A DNA stretch of 53,308 nt from Dehalococcoidia bacterium (GCA_009692925.1 SHYG01000004.1:1-53308), one strand, 5' to 3'. Counted from the stretch's first letter, positions 1 through 9,960 are shown. Program-made: numbers and translations. The notes: generated from the letters alone by a model not told the origin.

Positions 1-7
1 GCGCGGT

Positions 8-36
8 TTGTATGGCCGTGCTCGTAAAGATATAAT
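8..36 (+). promoter_or_regulatory. Candidate sigma70 promoter of the 2-oxoacid dehydrogenase operon
   Basis: A TTGTAT -35 (8-13) is followed after 17 bases by a perfect TATAAT -10 (31-36). It lies about 110 bases before the E1alpha start and points toward it. Short direct repeats of CACTTGG just downstream (about 67-86) could be a regulatory site, but that is only a guess. Confidence 0.5.
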
Positions 37-146
37 GGGGAAAGTTAGTTAGTGTCGCCATCAGATGTCACTTGGCGGCACTTGGCCGTCAGTTTGGAAC
101 CGATTAACACCCAGCACTTTGGATTTGAACGCCGGCGGAGGGAGTG

Positions 147-1190
147 ATGGCTCAGGCGCGACCAACCCACCCCCAACATTCGGCCCCCGCCGGGGAGCAC
201 CGTCGTCAGAGTGACGGGTTGCCCAAAGGCATCACGCCCCAAGACCTGGTGCAGGCCTGCACCCGCATGGTGGGCACCAGGGAGATGGACCAGCGCATCT
301 GGGCCCTCAACCGCCAGGGCAAGGTCCCCATCATCGCGTCCTGCCAGGGCCATGAGGCCGCCCAACTGGGCAGTCTGCTGGCGGCGGAGAAGGATGGCGA
401 CTGCTTCCTGTTTCCCTACTATCGGGACTTGGCCATCAAGTCGGCGGGCCTAACGCCAACCCAGGTGATGTACTCCTTCATGGGCAAGGAGGGCGACCCT
501 TATAGCAACGGCCGCCAGTTCCCCCTCCAGGGCGCCGACCTGCCGCGCCGTATTATCCAGACCTCCAACGTGGTGGGCTCGTCCCTAACCCACGCGGTGG
601 GTTACGCGCTGGCGTGCCGGATGCTGGGGGACAAGACGGTGGTGCTGGTCTACTTCGGCGACGGCGCCTCCAGCCAGGGGGAGGCCCACGAGGCCATGAA
701 CTTTGCCGGGGTGCACCGCCTGCCGGTGGTTTTCATCTGCGAAAACAACCGCTACGCCATCTCGGTGCCCCAGAGCCGGCAGATGGCGGTGGCAGACGTG
801 GCCAGCCGCGCCGCGGCTTACGGGTTCCCCGGCTTTGTGGTGGATGGCATGGAGCTGCTCCCGTGTTACGAGGCCACCCGAGAGGCCATCATCCATGCGC
901 GTAAATCGGGTCCGGTGTTGCTGGAGATGAAGGTGGAGCGGTTCATGCCCCACACCACCGACGATGACGACCGGGGCTACCGGCCCAAGGAAGAGGTGGA
1001 CGCCCTGCGGCAGCGCGACCCGGTGGTGACCTTTCCCGCCTGGCTGGTGCAACAGGGAATCATGTCGCAACCCCAGGTGGATGAGGTGCTTGCCCAGGCC
1101 CAGCGGGAAGTGGACCAGGCCACGGAAGCCGCCGACGCCGCGCCCTTTCCCAGTGCCTCTGGCCTGTTGGATCATCTCTACTCCCCGTAA
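147..1190 (+). CDS. 2-oxoacid dehydrogenase E1 component, alpha subunit
   Basis: This is the thiamine-diphosphate-binding alpha subunit of a pyruvate or branched-chain 2-oxoacid dehydrogenase, which decarboxylates the 2-oxoacid and passes the acyl group to lipoyl-E2 in the cytoplasm. The protein is about 347 residues, normal for the family. The ThDP motif begins with GDGASSQGE near residue 171 and ends with ENN near residue 200; the family YYRD segment lies near residue 92. The ATG at 147 follows a purine-rich GGAGGGAG; a GTG lies directly before it at 144. E1beta and E2 follow on the same strand, so it heads an operon. Sequence alone does not separate pyruvate from branched-chain substrates. 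No E3 gene is nearby. Confidence 0.93.
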   Translation: MAQARPTHPQHSAPAGEHRRQSDGLPKGITPQDLVQACTRMVGTREMDQRIWALNRQGKVPIIASCQGHEAAQLGSLLAAEKDGDCFLFPYYRDLAIKSAGLTPTQVMYSFMGKEGDPYSNGRQFPLQGADLPRRIIQTSNVVGSSLTHAVGYALACRMLGDKTVVLVYFGDGASSQGEAHEAMNFAGVHRLPVVFICENNRYAISVPQSRQMAVADVASRAAAYGFPGFVVDGMELLPCYEATREAIIHARKSGPVLLEMKVERFMPHTTDDDDRGYRPKEEVDALRQRDPVVTFPAWLVQQGIMSQPQVDEVLAQAQREVDQATEAADAAPFPSASGLLDHLYSP

Positions 1191-1212
1191 GGCTTGTCAT
1201 AGCGCTAGTTTG

Positions 1213-1239
1213 CCCTATGTCCCTATGTCGGGAGGCACT
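1213..1239. repeat. 27-bp dispersed repeat (inverted copy at 17071-17097)
   Basis: A 27-base stretch containing two tandem CCCTATGT units followed by CGGGAGGCACT lies in the E1alpha-E1beta gap. An exact reverse-complement copy sits about 16 kb away at 17071-17097. Directly after it, AGCGAAGCGTAAGGAG (1240-1255) includes the ribosome binding site of E1beta and recurs upstream of selD (12747-12762, other strand). Confidence 0.6.
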
Positions 1240-1262
1240 AGCGAAGCGTAAGGAGGCCTGCC

Positions 1263-2246
1263 ATGGCCGTTAAGAGTGTCATTGAAGCGGTGCGCGAGGC
1301 CATGCGTGAGGAGATGCAGCGCGACTCACGGGTCTTTGTCATGGGCGAAGACGTGGGCCGGCGCGGCGGCGTGTTCCTGGCCACCCAGGGGTTCCTTGAC
1401 GAGTTCGGTGAGAGCCGGGTCATTGACACCCCCCTGGCGGAGGCGGCCATTATCGGCGTGGCCCTGGGGGCCGCATTCCGGGGCCTGCGCCCCATCTCCG
1501 AGATCCAGTTCTCCGACTTCGTGTGGCCCGCGGCCAACCAGCTTATCGGCGAGGCGGGCCGCCTGTGCTATGGCTCCCACGGCGCCTTGAAGGTGCCCTT
1601 AGTCGTGCGCATCCCCTACGGTGGAGGCATCCGGGGCGGCCTGTTCCACTCTCAGAACATTGAGGCCTATTTCTTCCACACCCCCGGGCTCAAGGTCATT
1701 GCGCCGTCAACGCCCTACGACGCCAAGGGGTTGCTCAAGGCGGCCATCCGGGACGATAACCCGGTCATCTTCCTGGAGCACAAGAAGACCTACCGCCTGG
1801 TGCGGGGCGAAGTTCCGGAAGGAGACTTCACGGTTCCCATCGGCAAGGCGGAAGTAAAGCGGCCGGGGCGTCATGTGTCGGTGATCAGCTACGGCTTGAT
1901 GCTGCACTACTGCCTTGAGGCGGCCCAACTGCTGGCGGGCGAAGGTATCGAGGTGGAGGTCGTGGACCTGCGCACTCTCAAGCCTTTGGACCGGGCCACG
2001 GTGCTGGAGTCGGTGCAGAAGACGGGCCGGCTGCTGATTGTCCACGAGGACAACATCACCGGCGGCGTGGGCGCGGAGGTGGCTGCCGTGGTGGCGGATG
2101 AGGCTTTTGGGTATCTGGATGCGCCCATCACCCGGCTCTGCGGCCCGGACGTGCCCACCATGCCCTATGCCGCCACTCTGGAAGAGGCCTACCTGCCCAA
2201 CACGGCAAAAATTGCCGCTGCCCTGCGCAAGCTGGCGGCGTACTAA
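1263..2246 (+). CDS. 2-oxoacid dehydrogenase E1 component, beta subunit
   Basis: This is the E1 beta (transketolase-like) subunit, which pairs with the upstream alpha subunit to make the alpha2beta2 decarboxylase. The protein has 327 residues, typical for PdhB/BkdA2/AcoB. It carries an EDVGRRGGVF segment near residue 29, a DTPLAEAAIIG segment near residue 58 and the YGGGIRGGLFHSQ loop near residue 119, followed by the C-terminal transketolase domain. The start at 1263 has AAGGAGG about 8 bases upstream. The gap to E1alpha is 72 bases and holds a dispersed repeat; the gap to E2 is 129 bases and holds another. Confidence 0.93.
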   Translation: MAVKSVIEAVREAMREEMQRDSRVFVMGEDVGRRGGVFLATQGFLDEFGESRVIDTPLAEAAIIGVALGAAFRGLRPISEIQFSDFVWPAANQLIGEAGRLCYGSHGALKVPLVVRIPYGGGIRGGLFHSQNIEAYFFHTPGLKVIAPSTPYDAKGLLKAAIRDDNPVIFLEHKKTYRLVRGEVPEGDFTVPIGKAEVKRPGRHVSVISYGLMLHYCLEAAQLLAGEGIEVEVVDLRTLKPLDRATVLESVQKTGRLLIVHEDNITGGVGAEVAAVVADEAFGYLDAPITRLCGPDVPTMPYAATLEEAYLPNTAKIAAALRKLAAY

Positions 2247-2258
2247 AAACGTGACGAT

Positions 2259-2338
2259 CACCACAGAGAGCGCAAAGGACACAGAGAGGTTACGATTCAT
2301 TCTCAATAATCTCTGTGATCTCTGTGCGCTCAGTGGCG
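2259..2338. repeat. CACAGAG-family palindromic repeat inside the operon
   Basis: An imperfect inverted repeat (CACCACAGAGAGCGC near the left end, CTCTGTGCGCTCAGTGG near the right end) fills the gap between E1beta and E2. Related elements occur at 16896-16923, 20742-20810, 45726-45807 and 48770-48875. In RNA it would form a long hairpin in the middle of the operon. Confidence 0.75.
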
Positions 2339-2375
2339 GTTCGTCCTATAGGCACTCAATGCAGGCGGTGTTCCC

Positions 2376-3725
2376 TTGGCCGTAACCATATCTCTGCCCC
2401 AGGTCGGCGAATCGGTGGTGGAAGGCACCATCGGCAAGTGGCTCAAGCGGCCCGGCGACCGCATCGCCCGCTATGAGCCTCTAGTCGAGGTGGTCACCGA
2501 TAAAGTGACTATGGAGCTTCCTTCTCCCGTGGCCGGTTCCCTGCTGCGCATCCTGGCCCAGGAAGGGCAGACAGTGCCCATGGGCGCGCCCATCGCGGAG
2601 GTGGAGACGTCAGAGACTCCGGCGGGTGCGGTCTCAATGGCGGCTCCCGCGCAGGTCGCGCCGCTCCGTACTCCGGCAGCGACCCCGCCTGGCGGCATCA
2701 CCAGCTACCTGATCAAAGATGCCCGGCCCATGGGCCCCACCGGCGGCGGCCCTACATCAGAAGAAGCGGCTCCGGAAGCCCCCGCGCCACCGGCGCCTGC
2801 GGCTGAAGGTGAGTCCACGGCGCGGATGTCCCCCGCGGTGCGTCGTTTGGCCCAGGAGCACGGGGTTAATCTGTCCCAGGTGCAGGGCACGGGCCTGGGC
2901 GGGCGCATCACCCGCGACGATGTGTTGAAGCACGTGGCGGCAGGTCAGGCAGCGCCTGCGCCGCCTGCTGCCGCGCCATCGCCAACCCCGGCGGCATCTG
3001 CGGCCATTCCGGGGGGCAGCCCCAGTCTCGATGAAGAGTACATCACGCTCACCCCGGTGCGGCGCATGATTGCCGAGGCGATGGTGCGCAGCGCCAGCCA
3101 GATTCCCCACGCCTGGAGCGCGGTGGAGGTGGATGTCAGCCACCTGGTGGCCCTGCGCGCCCAGGTGCGCGCCGCTTTCGAGGCGCGGGAAGGCGTGGAT
3201 CTGACCTATCTGCCCTTTGTCATCAAGGCGCTGGCGGAGGCGTTGAAGGAGTTTCCCACCCTTAACGCATCTTGGGGCGGCGACAAGATTGTGCTGAAGA
3301 AGCGGATTAACGTGGGCATCGCGGTGGCCGCGCCCCAAGGACTGGTGGTGCCGGTGGTGCGCGACGCCGACCGCCAGAGCATTGCCGGGCTGGCCAGGGC
3401 CGCCCGGGAGTTGACCCAGCGGGCCCGCCAGAACAAGCTTGTTCTCGAGGATGTCCACGGCGGCACCTTCACCCTGAACAACACCGGCGCTCTGGGGTCC
3501 GTGGTGTCCAAGCCCATCATCAACTTCCCCCAGGCGGCCATCCTGACCTTTGAGGCCATCCAGAAGCGGGCGGTGGTGCGCGACGACGCCATCGCCATCC
3601 GCTCCATGATGAACCTCTGCCTCTCCTTCGACCACCGCATCAACGACGGCGCCCAGGCCGGCGGCTTCCTGCAGGCGGTGAAGCGGCGGCTGGAAGCCAT
3701 GGGCCCCGGTACGCAGATATACTGA
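2376..3725 (+). CDS. 2-oxoacid dehydrogenase E2, dihydrolipoamide acyltransferase
   Basis: This is the core of the 2-oxoacid dehydrogenase complex, transferring the acyl group from lipoyl-lysine to CoA. The 449 residues show the usual order: an N-terminal lipoyl domain with the modified lysine in VVTDKVTME (about residue 43), an Ala/Pro-rich linker, an E3/E1-binding domain (about 150-184; MSPAVRRLAQEHGV), a second linker, and a catalytic domain from about residue 222 ending with the active-site SFDHRINDG. The start is TTG, because no ATG or GTG fits the lipoyl domain edge. lipB, which supplies octanoyl groups to such domains, follows, which makes functional sense. Confidence 0.93.
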   Translation: MAVTISLPQVGESVVEGTIGKWLKRPGDRIARYEPLVEVVTDKVTMELPSPVAGSLLRILAQEGQTVPMGAPIAEVETSETPAGAVSMAAPAQVAPLRTPAATPPGGITSYLIKDARPMGPTGGGPTSEEAAPEAPAPPAPAAEGESTARMSPAVRRLAQEHGVNLSQVQGTGLGGRITRDDVLKHVAAGQAAPAPPAAAPSPTPAASAAIPGGSPSLDEEYITLTPVRRMIAEAMVRSASQIPHAWSAVEVDVSHLVALRAQVRAAFEAREGVDLTYLPFVIKALAEALKEFPTLNASWGGDKIVLKKRINVGIAVAAPQGLVVPVVRDADRQSIAGLARAARELTQRARQNKLVLEDVHGGTFTLNNTGALGSVVSKPIINFPQAAILTFEAIQKRAVVRDDAIAIRSMMNLCLSFDHRINDGAQAGGFLQAVKRRLEAMGPGTQIY

Positions 3726-3791
3726 GTCGCTTTATTCAGGCTTTCCGCCAAGACCTGCATAAATAACTAGTGTGGTTGTGAAGAGTTGGGA

Positions 3792-3843
3792 CGGAAATCC
3801 CCCCTGGCCCCCCTTTGCAAAGGGGGGCCAGGGGGGATTTCCG
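3792..3843. repeat. Perfect 52-bp palindrome (CCCCCCTTTG repeat family)
   Basis: Two perfect 26-base arms without a loop run from CGGAAATCCCCCC to GGGGGGATTTCCG, between E2 and lipB. The same core (CCCCCCTTTxG and its complement) recurs at 16419-16505, 16971-17041 and 18341-18376. It could act as a terminator or RNA-stability hairpin after E2, but there is no T-run. Confidence 0.8.
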
Positions 3844-3878
3844 CAGCTTCGATAAAGAGATTTACGCAAGGGTCTGTA

Positions 3879-4580
3879 ATGCCCGCATCTCCAATCTGCC
3901 AAGTAGTTAACCTGGGGCTGGTGGAGTACCGCCGCGCCTGGGACTTGCAGCTTCAGGTAGCCGGTGCGGTGCGGGATGGCCGCCAGCCCAACACCCTGCT
4001 GCTGCTGGAGCACCCGCCGGTGTACACCTGGGGCCGCCTTAGCCCGCCGGAGCACCTGCTGCTGACCCCGGCCCAACTGGCGGATCGGGGCATTGCTGTG
4101 GTGGAGACCGACCGGGGCGGGCAGGTGACCTTCCACGGTCCGGGGCAGCTGGTGGCTTATCCCATAGTTGATCTGCGCCAGTGGGGCGGGCCAGTCAAGT
4201 ACGTGCGCGCCCTGGAGCAAGTCATCGTGCGGGCGCTGGCGGATTTGGGCATTGCCGGCGAGCTTATGCCGGGGCTGACCGGCGTGTGGGCAGGCGGCGC
4301 CAAGGTTGCCGCCATCGGCGTGAAGATTGCCGGCGGCGTGACCCACCACGGCTTTGCCATCAACGTCAACACCGACCTCTCCTACTTTGACCACATCGTC
4401 CCCTGCGGCATTCGCGACCGGGGAGTGACCTCCGTGGCCCAGGTTCTGGGGAAGGCTGCTTCAATGGACCAGATGGCAGACCGTGCCGCCTGCCACTTCG
4501 GCGAGGTCATGGGGTTCGGAATGGAAGTGGGACAGCTGGATGCCAGTCTTGCAGCCCGGGCTGGCGCTGAGGCGACATAA
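3879..4580 (+). CDS. lipB: Octanoyltransferase LipB
   Basis: LipB moves the octanoyl group from acyl carrier protein to the lipoyl-domain lysine, the first step of protein lipoylation. The 233-residue protein shows the family signatures GGQVTFHGPGQLVAYP and, further on, the catalytic lysine in GAKVAAIGVKI and the catalytic cysteine in IVPCGIRDRGVTS. I place the start at ATG 3879: the frame is open further upstream, but only through the palindromic repeat. Its place directly after the E2 gene fits a role in activating that complex. No lipA is seen here. Its TAA overlaps the ATG of the next gene by one base. Confidence 0.93.
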   Translation: MPASPICQVVNLGLVEYRRAWDLQLQVAGAVRDGRQPNTLLLLEHPPVYTWGRLSPPEHLLLTPAQLADRGIAVVETDRGGQVTFHGPGQLVAYPIVDLRQWGGPVKYVRALEQVIVRALADLGIAGELMPGLTGVWAGGAKVAAIGVKIAGGVTHHGFAINVNTDLSYFDHIVPCGIRDRGVTSVAQVLGKAASMDQMADRAACHFGEVMGFGMEVGQLDASLAARAGAEAT

Positions 4581-5707
4581 TGCGCCGCGCCGCCTTTGTC
4601 TACGACGCCGCCCTGTCCTGCCACGTGCTGCGGACCGACCACCCCATGCGCCCGGTGCGGCTGCAGCACACCTACGACCTGCTGCGGGGCTACGGCGCCT
4701 TCGACGAGACCAGCTCGCAGCTAGTTCCGCCCCGGCCGGCCACGGAGGAGGAGCTGCGCCTGCTGCACTCGCCCCAGTACATTGCCGCGGTGCGCAGCTT
4801 CAGCCTGGGCCTCAGCGGCCACGACCCCCGTCGCTTCAACTTCAGCGACCAGGGGGACAACCCCCGGTACCAGGGCATGTTTGAGGCCGCTACCCTGAGC
4901 ACCGGGGCTACCCTGGTGGCGGCGGAGCTGGTGGCCAGCAAGCAGGTGGACGTGGCCTTCAACATCGCCGGGGGGCTGCACCACGCCGCGCCGGACCACG
5001 CCTCTGGCTTCTGCGTCTTCAACGACCCGGCCATCGCCATCAAGTACTTCCTGGCCCAGGGCTTGCGGGTGGCCTATGTGGACATTGACGCCCACCACGG
5101 CGATGGGGTGCAGCAGGCATTCTACGACGACCCTCGGGTGCTGACCATCTCCGCCCATGAGTCGGGCCGGTATTTATTCCCCGGCACCGGCTTTGTGTCG
5201 GAGACAGGGGCCGGCGAGGGCAAAGGCTATTCGGTAAACCTGCCCCTGTACCCTTACACCGACGACGAGGTGTACCTGTGGGCGTTCCTGGAGGTAGCGC
5301 CGCCGCTGCTGCGGGCCTTTGCCCCCGATGTGCTGGTGACTCAGCTGGGCATTGACAGCTACCACCGGGACCCGCTGACCCACCTGCAACTGACCTCCGG
5401 GGGATACGTTGCGGCGGTGCGGGAGTTGGCCAAGCTGGGAGTCCCCTGGCTGGCCCTGGGCGGTGGCGGCTACGACTTAAGTGCGGTGGCCCGCTGCTGG
5501 GCCCTGGCCTACGGGGTGATGCTGGATGTGGAGTGGCCGGACCAGTTGCCTGACGGTTTCTTGCGCCAGCAGGGGCTGCATAGTCTCAGAGACAGCCAGT
5601 CGCCCCAGATTCCCGCTCAGGCGCGGCAGGACGCCCTCCGCTACGCGGAGGAGACTGTGGCGGCCATCAAGGAGCAGATATTCCCGTTGCACGGGTTGTC
5701 GGGGTAA
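4580..5707 (+). CDS. Histone deacetylase family protein, AcuC-like
   Basis: This is a zinc-dependent deacetylase of the arginase/HDAC fold, which in bacteria removes acetyl groups from proteins or small amines (AcuC acts on acetyl-CoA synthetase). The 375 residues carry the paired histidines GGLHHAAPDH (134-135), the zinc site in YVDIDAHHGDG (D170, H172), a second aspartate in QLGIDSYHRDP and the GGGGYD glycine-tyrosine loop. The start overlaps the lipB stop (TAATG), so the two are translationally coupled. Linking deacetylation with an acyl-CoA-producing complex is plausible, but the true substrate cannot be read from sequence. Confidence 0.88.
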   Translation: MRRAAFVYDAALSCHVLRTDHPMRPVRLQHTYDLLRGYGAFDETSSQLVPPRPATEEELRLLHSPQYIAAVRSFSLGLSGHDPRRFNFSDQGDNPRYQGMFEAATLSTGATLVAAELVASKQVDVAFNIAGGLHHAAPDHASGFCVFNDPAIAIKYFLAQGLRVAYVDIDAHHGDGVQQAFYDDPRVLTISAHESGRYLFPGTGFVSETGAGEGKGYSVNLPLYPYTDDEVYLWAFLEVAPPLLRAFAPDVLVTQLGIDSYHRDPLTHLQLTSGGYVAAVRELAKLGVPWLALGGGGYDLSAVARCWALAYGVMLDVEWPDQLPDGFLRQQGLHSLRDSQSPQIPAQARQDALRYAEETVAAIKEQIFPLHGLSG

Positions 5708-5719
5708 CTACCTAGTTTT

Positions 5720-5846
5720 CAGTTAAAATAGTTTTGAATGTCATTCTGAGGGAGTCCTTCCGCAGAAGGACGACCGAAGAATCTAAGAATCGGGAGAGAG
5801 GCTACTTTCGCCATTCTAGATTCTTCGCTGCGGCTCAAAATGACAC
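5720..5846. repeat. TCATTCTGAG-family repeat, copy 1
   Basis: About 127 bases, with AAAATAGTTTT near the left end, GTCATTCTGAG and GAAGAATCTAAGAATC in the middle, and a CTCAAAATGACA right end that partly inverts the left. A copy of the same length and high similarity lies at 9793-9919. No coding potential is seen. Confidence 0.8.
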
Positions 5847-5860
5847 TTGGTAGTAGCAAC

Positions 5861-5893
5861 AATCAGGGGGCAGCCTGAAGCCGCCCCCTGATT
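5861..5893. terminator. Bidirectional hairpin terminator between convergent genes
   Basis: AATCAGGGGGC (5861-5871) pairs perfectly with GCCCCCTGATT (5883-5893). The hairpin lies between the rightward acuC-like gene and the leftward gene at 5931-6215. The flanks are AT-rich on both sides but have no long T-run, so the call is moderate. Confidence 0.5.
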
Positions 5894-5930
5894 ATATTGC
5901 TCGGATGTTGGGAAATGGCCGCGGGTGGAG

Positions 5931-6215
5931 CTAGTTGACCTGGTGCTCCGGATGAAGCAGTTCCTTGGCCATGGCGCCAATGCCGGACTCGATGCAGTCT
6001 CGCAAAGCGGAGTAGATAGCCTTGTTAATGGCGCCCATGAGCCACTGCTCAAAGGCGGCATCGGTCTGGTAGCTGTTCTTCAGCGCCACCAGTCGCTGTA
6101 AGAGAGAGATGTAGTGCTCCTGCAGCGGGGTCAAAGGCTCACCCTTCATTCCCATGGCCTCTGTACTCCGGCCCCTGGCAGTGCCAACCTCGGTCTCGTC
6201 CTTAGAAGTTTGCAT
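5931..6215 (-). CDS. Hypothetical 94-residue protein downstream of dnaK
   Basis: I do not recognise this small protein. It has a polar, probably disordered first third (many Thr/Glu/Gly) and then two predicted amphipathic helices (about residues 28-60 and 62-88) rich in Leu, Ala and Ile. The ATG at 6215 is preceded by GGAGAGG. It follows dnaK on the same strand with a gap of about 96 bases, so it may be the last gene of the heat-shock operon or stand alone. The codon pattern looks coding, and a hairpin follows it. No signal peptide or membrane segment is visible. Confidence 0.55.
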   Translation of the reverse strand: MQTSKDETEVGTARGRSTEAMGMKGEPLTPLQEHYISLLQRLVALKNSYQTDAAFEQWLMGAINKAIYSALRDCIESGIGAMAKELLHPEHQVN

Positions 6216-6311
6216 TTTCCTCTCCGGATCTTCAGCTACAGCCCTGCTTTACCGTCGCTGTATCAGCATTATAACAAAACCCTAACCGACAAGTAATGGT
6301 AAAAGCCCTGT

Positions 6312-8231
<1,920 letters not shown>

Positions 8232-8260
8232 GTCTGGTCTCCTCTTTATCTTCGTTGCAG

Positions 8261-8815
8261 TTAGCGGGCTACGATGACTTGGGCCGGTTGAATCACCCGG
8301 TCGTGGAGCCGGTAGCCGGTGCGGACAACTTTGGTAATGTACCCCGAAGGGTGCTGGTTGCTTTCGTGGGTGTCCAGGGCCTCATGCTCCAGGGGGTTGA
8401 ACATCACCCCCGCGGCCTCAATCCGGGTCACGCCTTCCGCGTCCAGGAAGGCCCCCAGCTTGCGCCGAATTAACTTGATGCCCTCCACCCAAGGGCCGGT
8501 GCTGTGCTCGCCGGCCTGGGCAATTGCCAGGTCCATCTCGTCAGCCAGGGGCAGCAGCTTGGTGATGAGCCGCCCGTTGGAGTACTTCTGCTGGGACATG
8601 CGGTCATCGTCGCTGCGCCGCCGGTAGTTTATCAGCTCGGCCTGGGCGCGCTGGGCCAGATCCAGGTTCTGGCTGGCCTGCTTGCGGGACTCATCCAGGT
8701 CCCGGCAGAGGGCAGCCACCTGCTCCGCCGGTCCCAGGTTAGCGTATGGGTTGGACGCGCCCTGGCCTTCACTGGCGCGTTCGGGTTGGGGAATGTCTTG
8801 TCGGTTGTTTGTCAT
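8261..8815 (-). CDS. grpE: Nucleotide exchange factor GrpE
   Basis: GrpE releases ADP from DnaK so the chaperone cycle can continue. The 184-residue protein has a long N-terminal coiled-coil region (about residues 30-90, ending with [20 protein letters not shown]) and a C-terminal beta domain with the family pattern PLEHEALDT and [17 protein letters not shown]. It sits between hspR (27-base gap) and dnaK on the same strand. The ribosome binding site is weak. Confidence 0.95.
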   Translation of the reverse strand: MTNNRQDIPQPERASEGQGASNPYANLGPAEQVAALCRDLDESRKQASQNLDLAQRAQAELINYRRRSDDDRMSQQKYSNGRLITKLLPLADEMDLAIAQAGEHSTGPWVEGIKLIRRKLGAFLDAEGVTRIEAAGVMFNPLEHEALDTHESNQHPSGYITKVVRTGYRLHDRVIQPAQVIVAR

Positions 8816-8842
8816 TTTTGAAAGCGTCCTGGTGTCCTGAGA

Positions 8843-9331
8843 TTAAATGCTACCGGAGTCCAGCGGCAGGTTCAAGGTATGCAACAGGTGGGTCATCTCC
8901 TGTTCCACTTGGCCTTCCAGCGGGGTGCCCTTGGCGGCGCCGCTCATGCGTTCCTGCATCTGCATCAGCTGGTTCACCAGGGTCAGGGTGAATTCTACAC
9001 CGGCCAGGTTGAACCCCAGGTTCTCCACCAAGTGCCGGATTAGGTACAGTTTGCGGATGTCTTCCCACGAGTAGAGCCGCAGCATGCCAACAGAGCGGCC
9101 GGGGTTGATGAGCCCCAAACGTTCGTACTTGCGCAGCGTTTGGGGGTGCATCTCCAGGATGCGGGCGGCCACGCTGATGACGTAGACGCCCTGCACTACC
9201 GGCTCCGTCTCCACCTGCGGCTCCATTTGGACCCGTTTGGACGCCAGCGGACCCGGCATGAGAGGAATTACCGGCGCTGGGCGCGGAGCGGCTGCGCCAT
9301 CGCTTACCTTGGGGTGCGGACGCTGATACAT
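8843..9331 (-). CDS. hspR: MerR-family heat-shock repressor HspR
   Basis: HspR is a MerR-type repressor that binds HAIR-like inverted repeats and uses DnaK as co-repressor. The protein has a proline-rich N-terminal extension, then the MerR helix-turn-helix: VYVISVAARILEMHPQTLRK, then YERLGLINPGRS and LRLYSWEDIRKL, typical of HspR (recognition helix MHPQTLRKYE). A coiled C-terminal part follows. The frame is open up to 9403, but an ATG there would lie inside the promoter palindrome. I therefore choose the ATG at 9331 (162 residues), which has AGGAG upstream. It is the first gene of hspR-grpE-dnaK, consistent with autoregulation. Confidence 0.88.
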   Translation of the reverse strand: MYQRPHPKVSDGAAAPRPAPVIPLMPGPLASKRVQMEPQVETEPVVQGVYVISVAARILEMHPQTLRKYERLGLINPGRSVGMLRLYSWEDIRKLYLIRHLVENLGFNLAGVEFTLTLVNQLMQMQERMSGAAKGTPLEGQVEQEMTHLLHTLNLPLDSGSI

Positions 9332-9371
9332 CCGGTAGGCCCGCTCCTGCGTATTATCTCGCGACACGTCT

Positions 9372-9416
9372 AATATAATATAACTTGACACGGGTAGTGT
9401 CAAGTTATATTATATT
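9372..9416. promoter_or_regulatory. 45-bp palindrome: HAIR-like HspR operator with two face-to-face promoters
   Basis: Two perfect 20-base arms (9372-9391 and 9397-9416) flank a 5-base loop. The centre is CTTGACA-N7-TGTCAAG, the geometry of the HAIR site (CTTGAGT-N7-ACTCAAG) bound by HspR. By symmetry each strand has TTGACA, a 17-base spacer and TATTAT: plus strand 9385-9390 and 9408-9413; minus strand 9403-9398 and 9380-9375. One repressor site would thus cover both divergent promoters, for hspR-grpE-dnaK and for the zinc-ribbon gene. Operator identity is inferred from geometry and the adjacent hspR gene. Confidence 0.8.
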
Positions 9417-9459
9417 GTTTGGGAAGGGAAAATGAGGCGTGAGCGACCAAGGAGGATCT

Positions 9460-9654
9460 ATGGAAATGATTAACTTCAAAGGCTGCCCCAAGTGCCGTGG
9501 CGACATCCATGTCGCCGAGGATATCTTTGGGAAGTATTTGAGTTGCCTGCAGTGCGGCTATCTCAAGGACCTGCCGAAACTGCCGGCGTTGGGCCGGAAC
9601 GCGGTTTACACGGGCCAAGCAGATGAGCCGGTGGAAGAACGCGTAGCTGCATAA
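9460..9654 (+). CDS. Small zinc-ribbon protein divergent from hspR
   Basis: A 64-residue protein with two CxxC knuckles, CPKC near residue 8 and CLQC near residue 31, spaced as in a zinc ribbon, with an acidic tail. ATG 9460 is chosen because AGGAGG lies 5 to 10 bases upstream; a GTG at 9439 has no such site. Function is unknown; zinc ribbons of this size often bind nucleic acid or proteins. Its promoter is half of the HspR-type palindrome, so it is probably heat-inducible and part of the HspR regulon. A strong terminator follows. Confidence 0.75.
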   Translation: MEMINFKGCPKCRGDIHVAEDIFGKYLSCLQCGYLKDLPKLPALGRNAVYTGQADEPVEERVAA

Positions 9655-9717
9655 GGAGTGGGGTGTCAGCCCCCATCACCTGAATGGCAGCGGCAAGGCG
9701 CCGCGCCGCTGAATGAA

Positions 9718-9759
9718 ATCCCCCCAGGCCGCACTGCCGGCCTGGGGGGAGCTTTTTGT
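9718..9759 (+). terminator. Rho-independent terminator after the zinc-ribbon gene
   Basis: CCCCCCAGGCCG pairs with the closely following CCGGCCTGGGGGG, and AGCTTTTTGT supplies the T-run on the plus strand. It lies about 65 bases after the stop codon. Confidence 0.85.
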
Positions 9760-9792
9760 CTGGGGCGCGCCGTGGGAGATTGGTTTAGTACT

Positions 9793-9919
9793 CAGTCAAA
9801 ATAGTTTTGGATGTCATTCTGAGAGAGTCCTTCTGCAGAAGGACGACCGAAGAATCTAAGAATCTGAGTAGAGGCTACTTTCGCCACTCTAGATTCTTAG
9901 CTGCGGCTCAGAATGACAC
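9793..9919. repeat. TCATTCTGAG-family repeat, copy 2
   Basis: Same length (about 127 bases) and order of blocks as the copy at 5720-5846: AAAATAGTTTT, GTCATTCTGAG, GGACGACCGAAGAATCTAAG, then a CTCAGAATGACA end. A separate small palindrome (GTCAAGTT-T-AACTTGAC, 9922-9938) follows it immediately. Confidence 0.8.
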
Positions 9920-9960
9920 GTGTCAAGTTTAACTTGACTGAGTCATAGCGCAGGTACAGC

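Noticed and set aside
121-130. GGATTTGAAC resembling the T-arm of a tRNA
   Set aside because: No acceptor stem or anticodon arm can be built around it on either strand.
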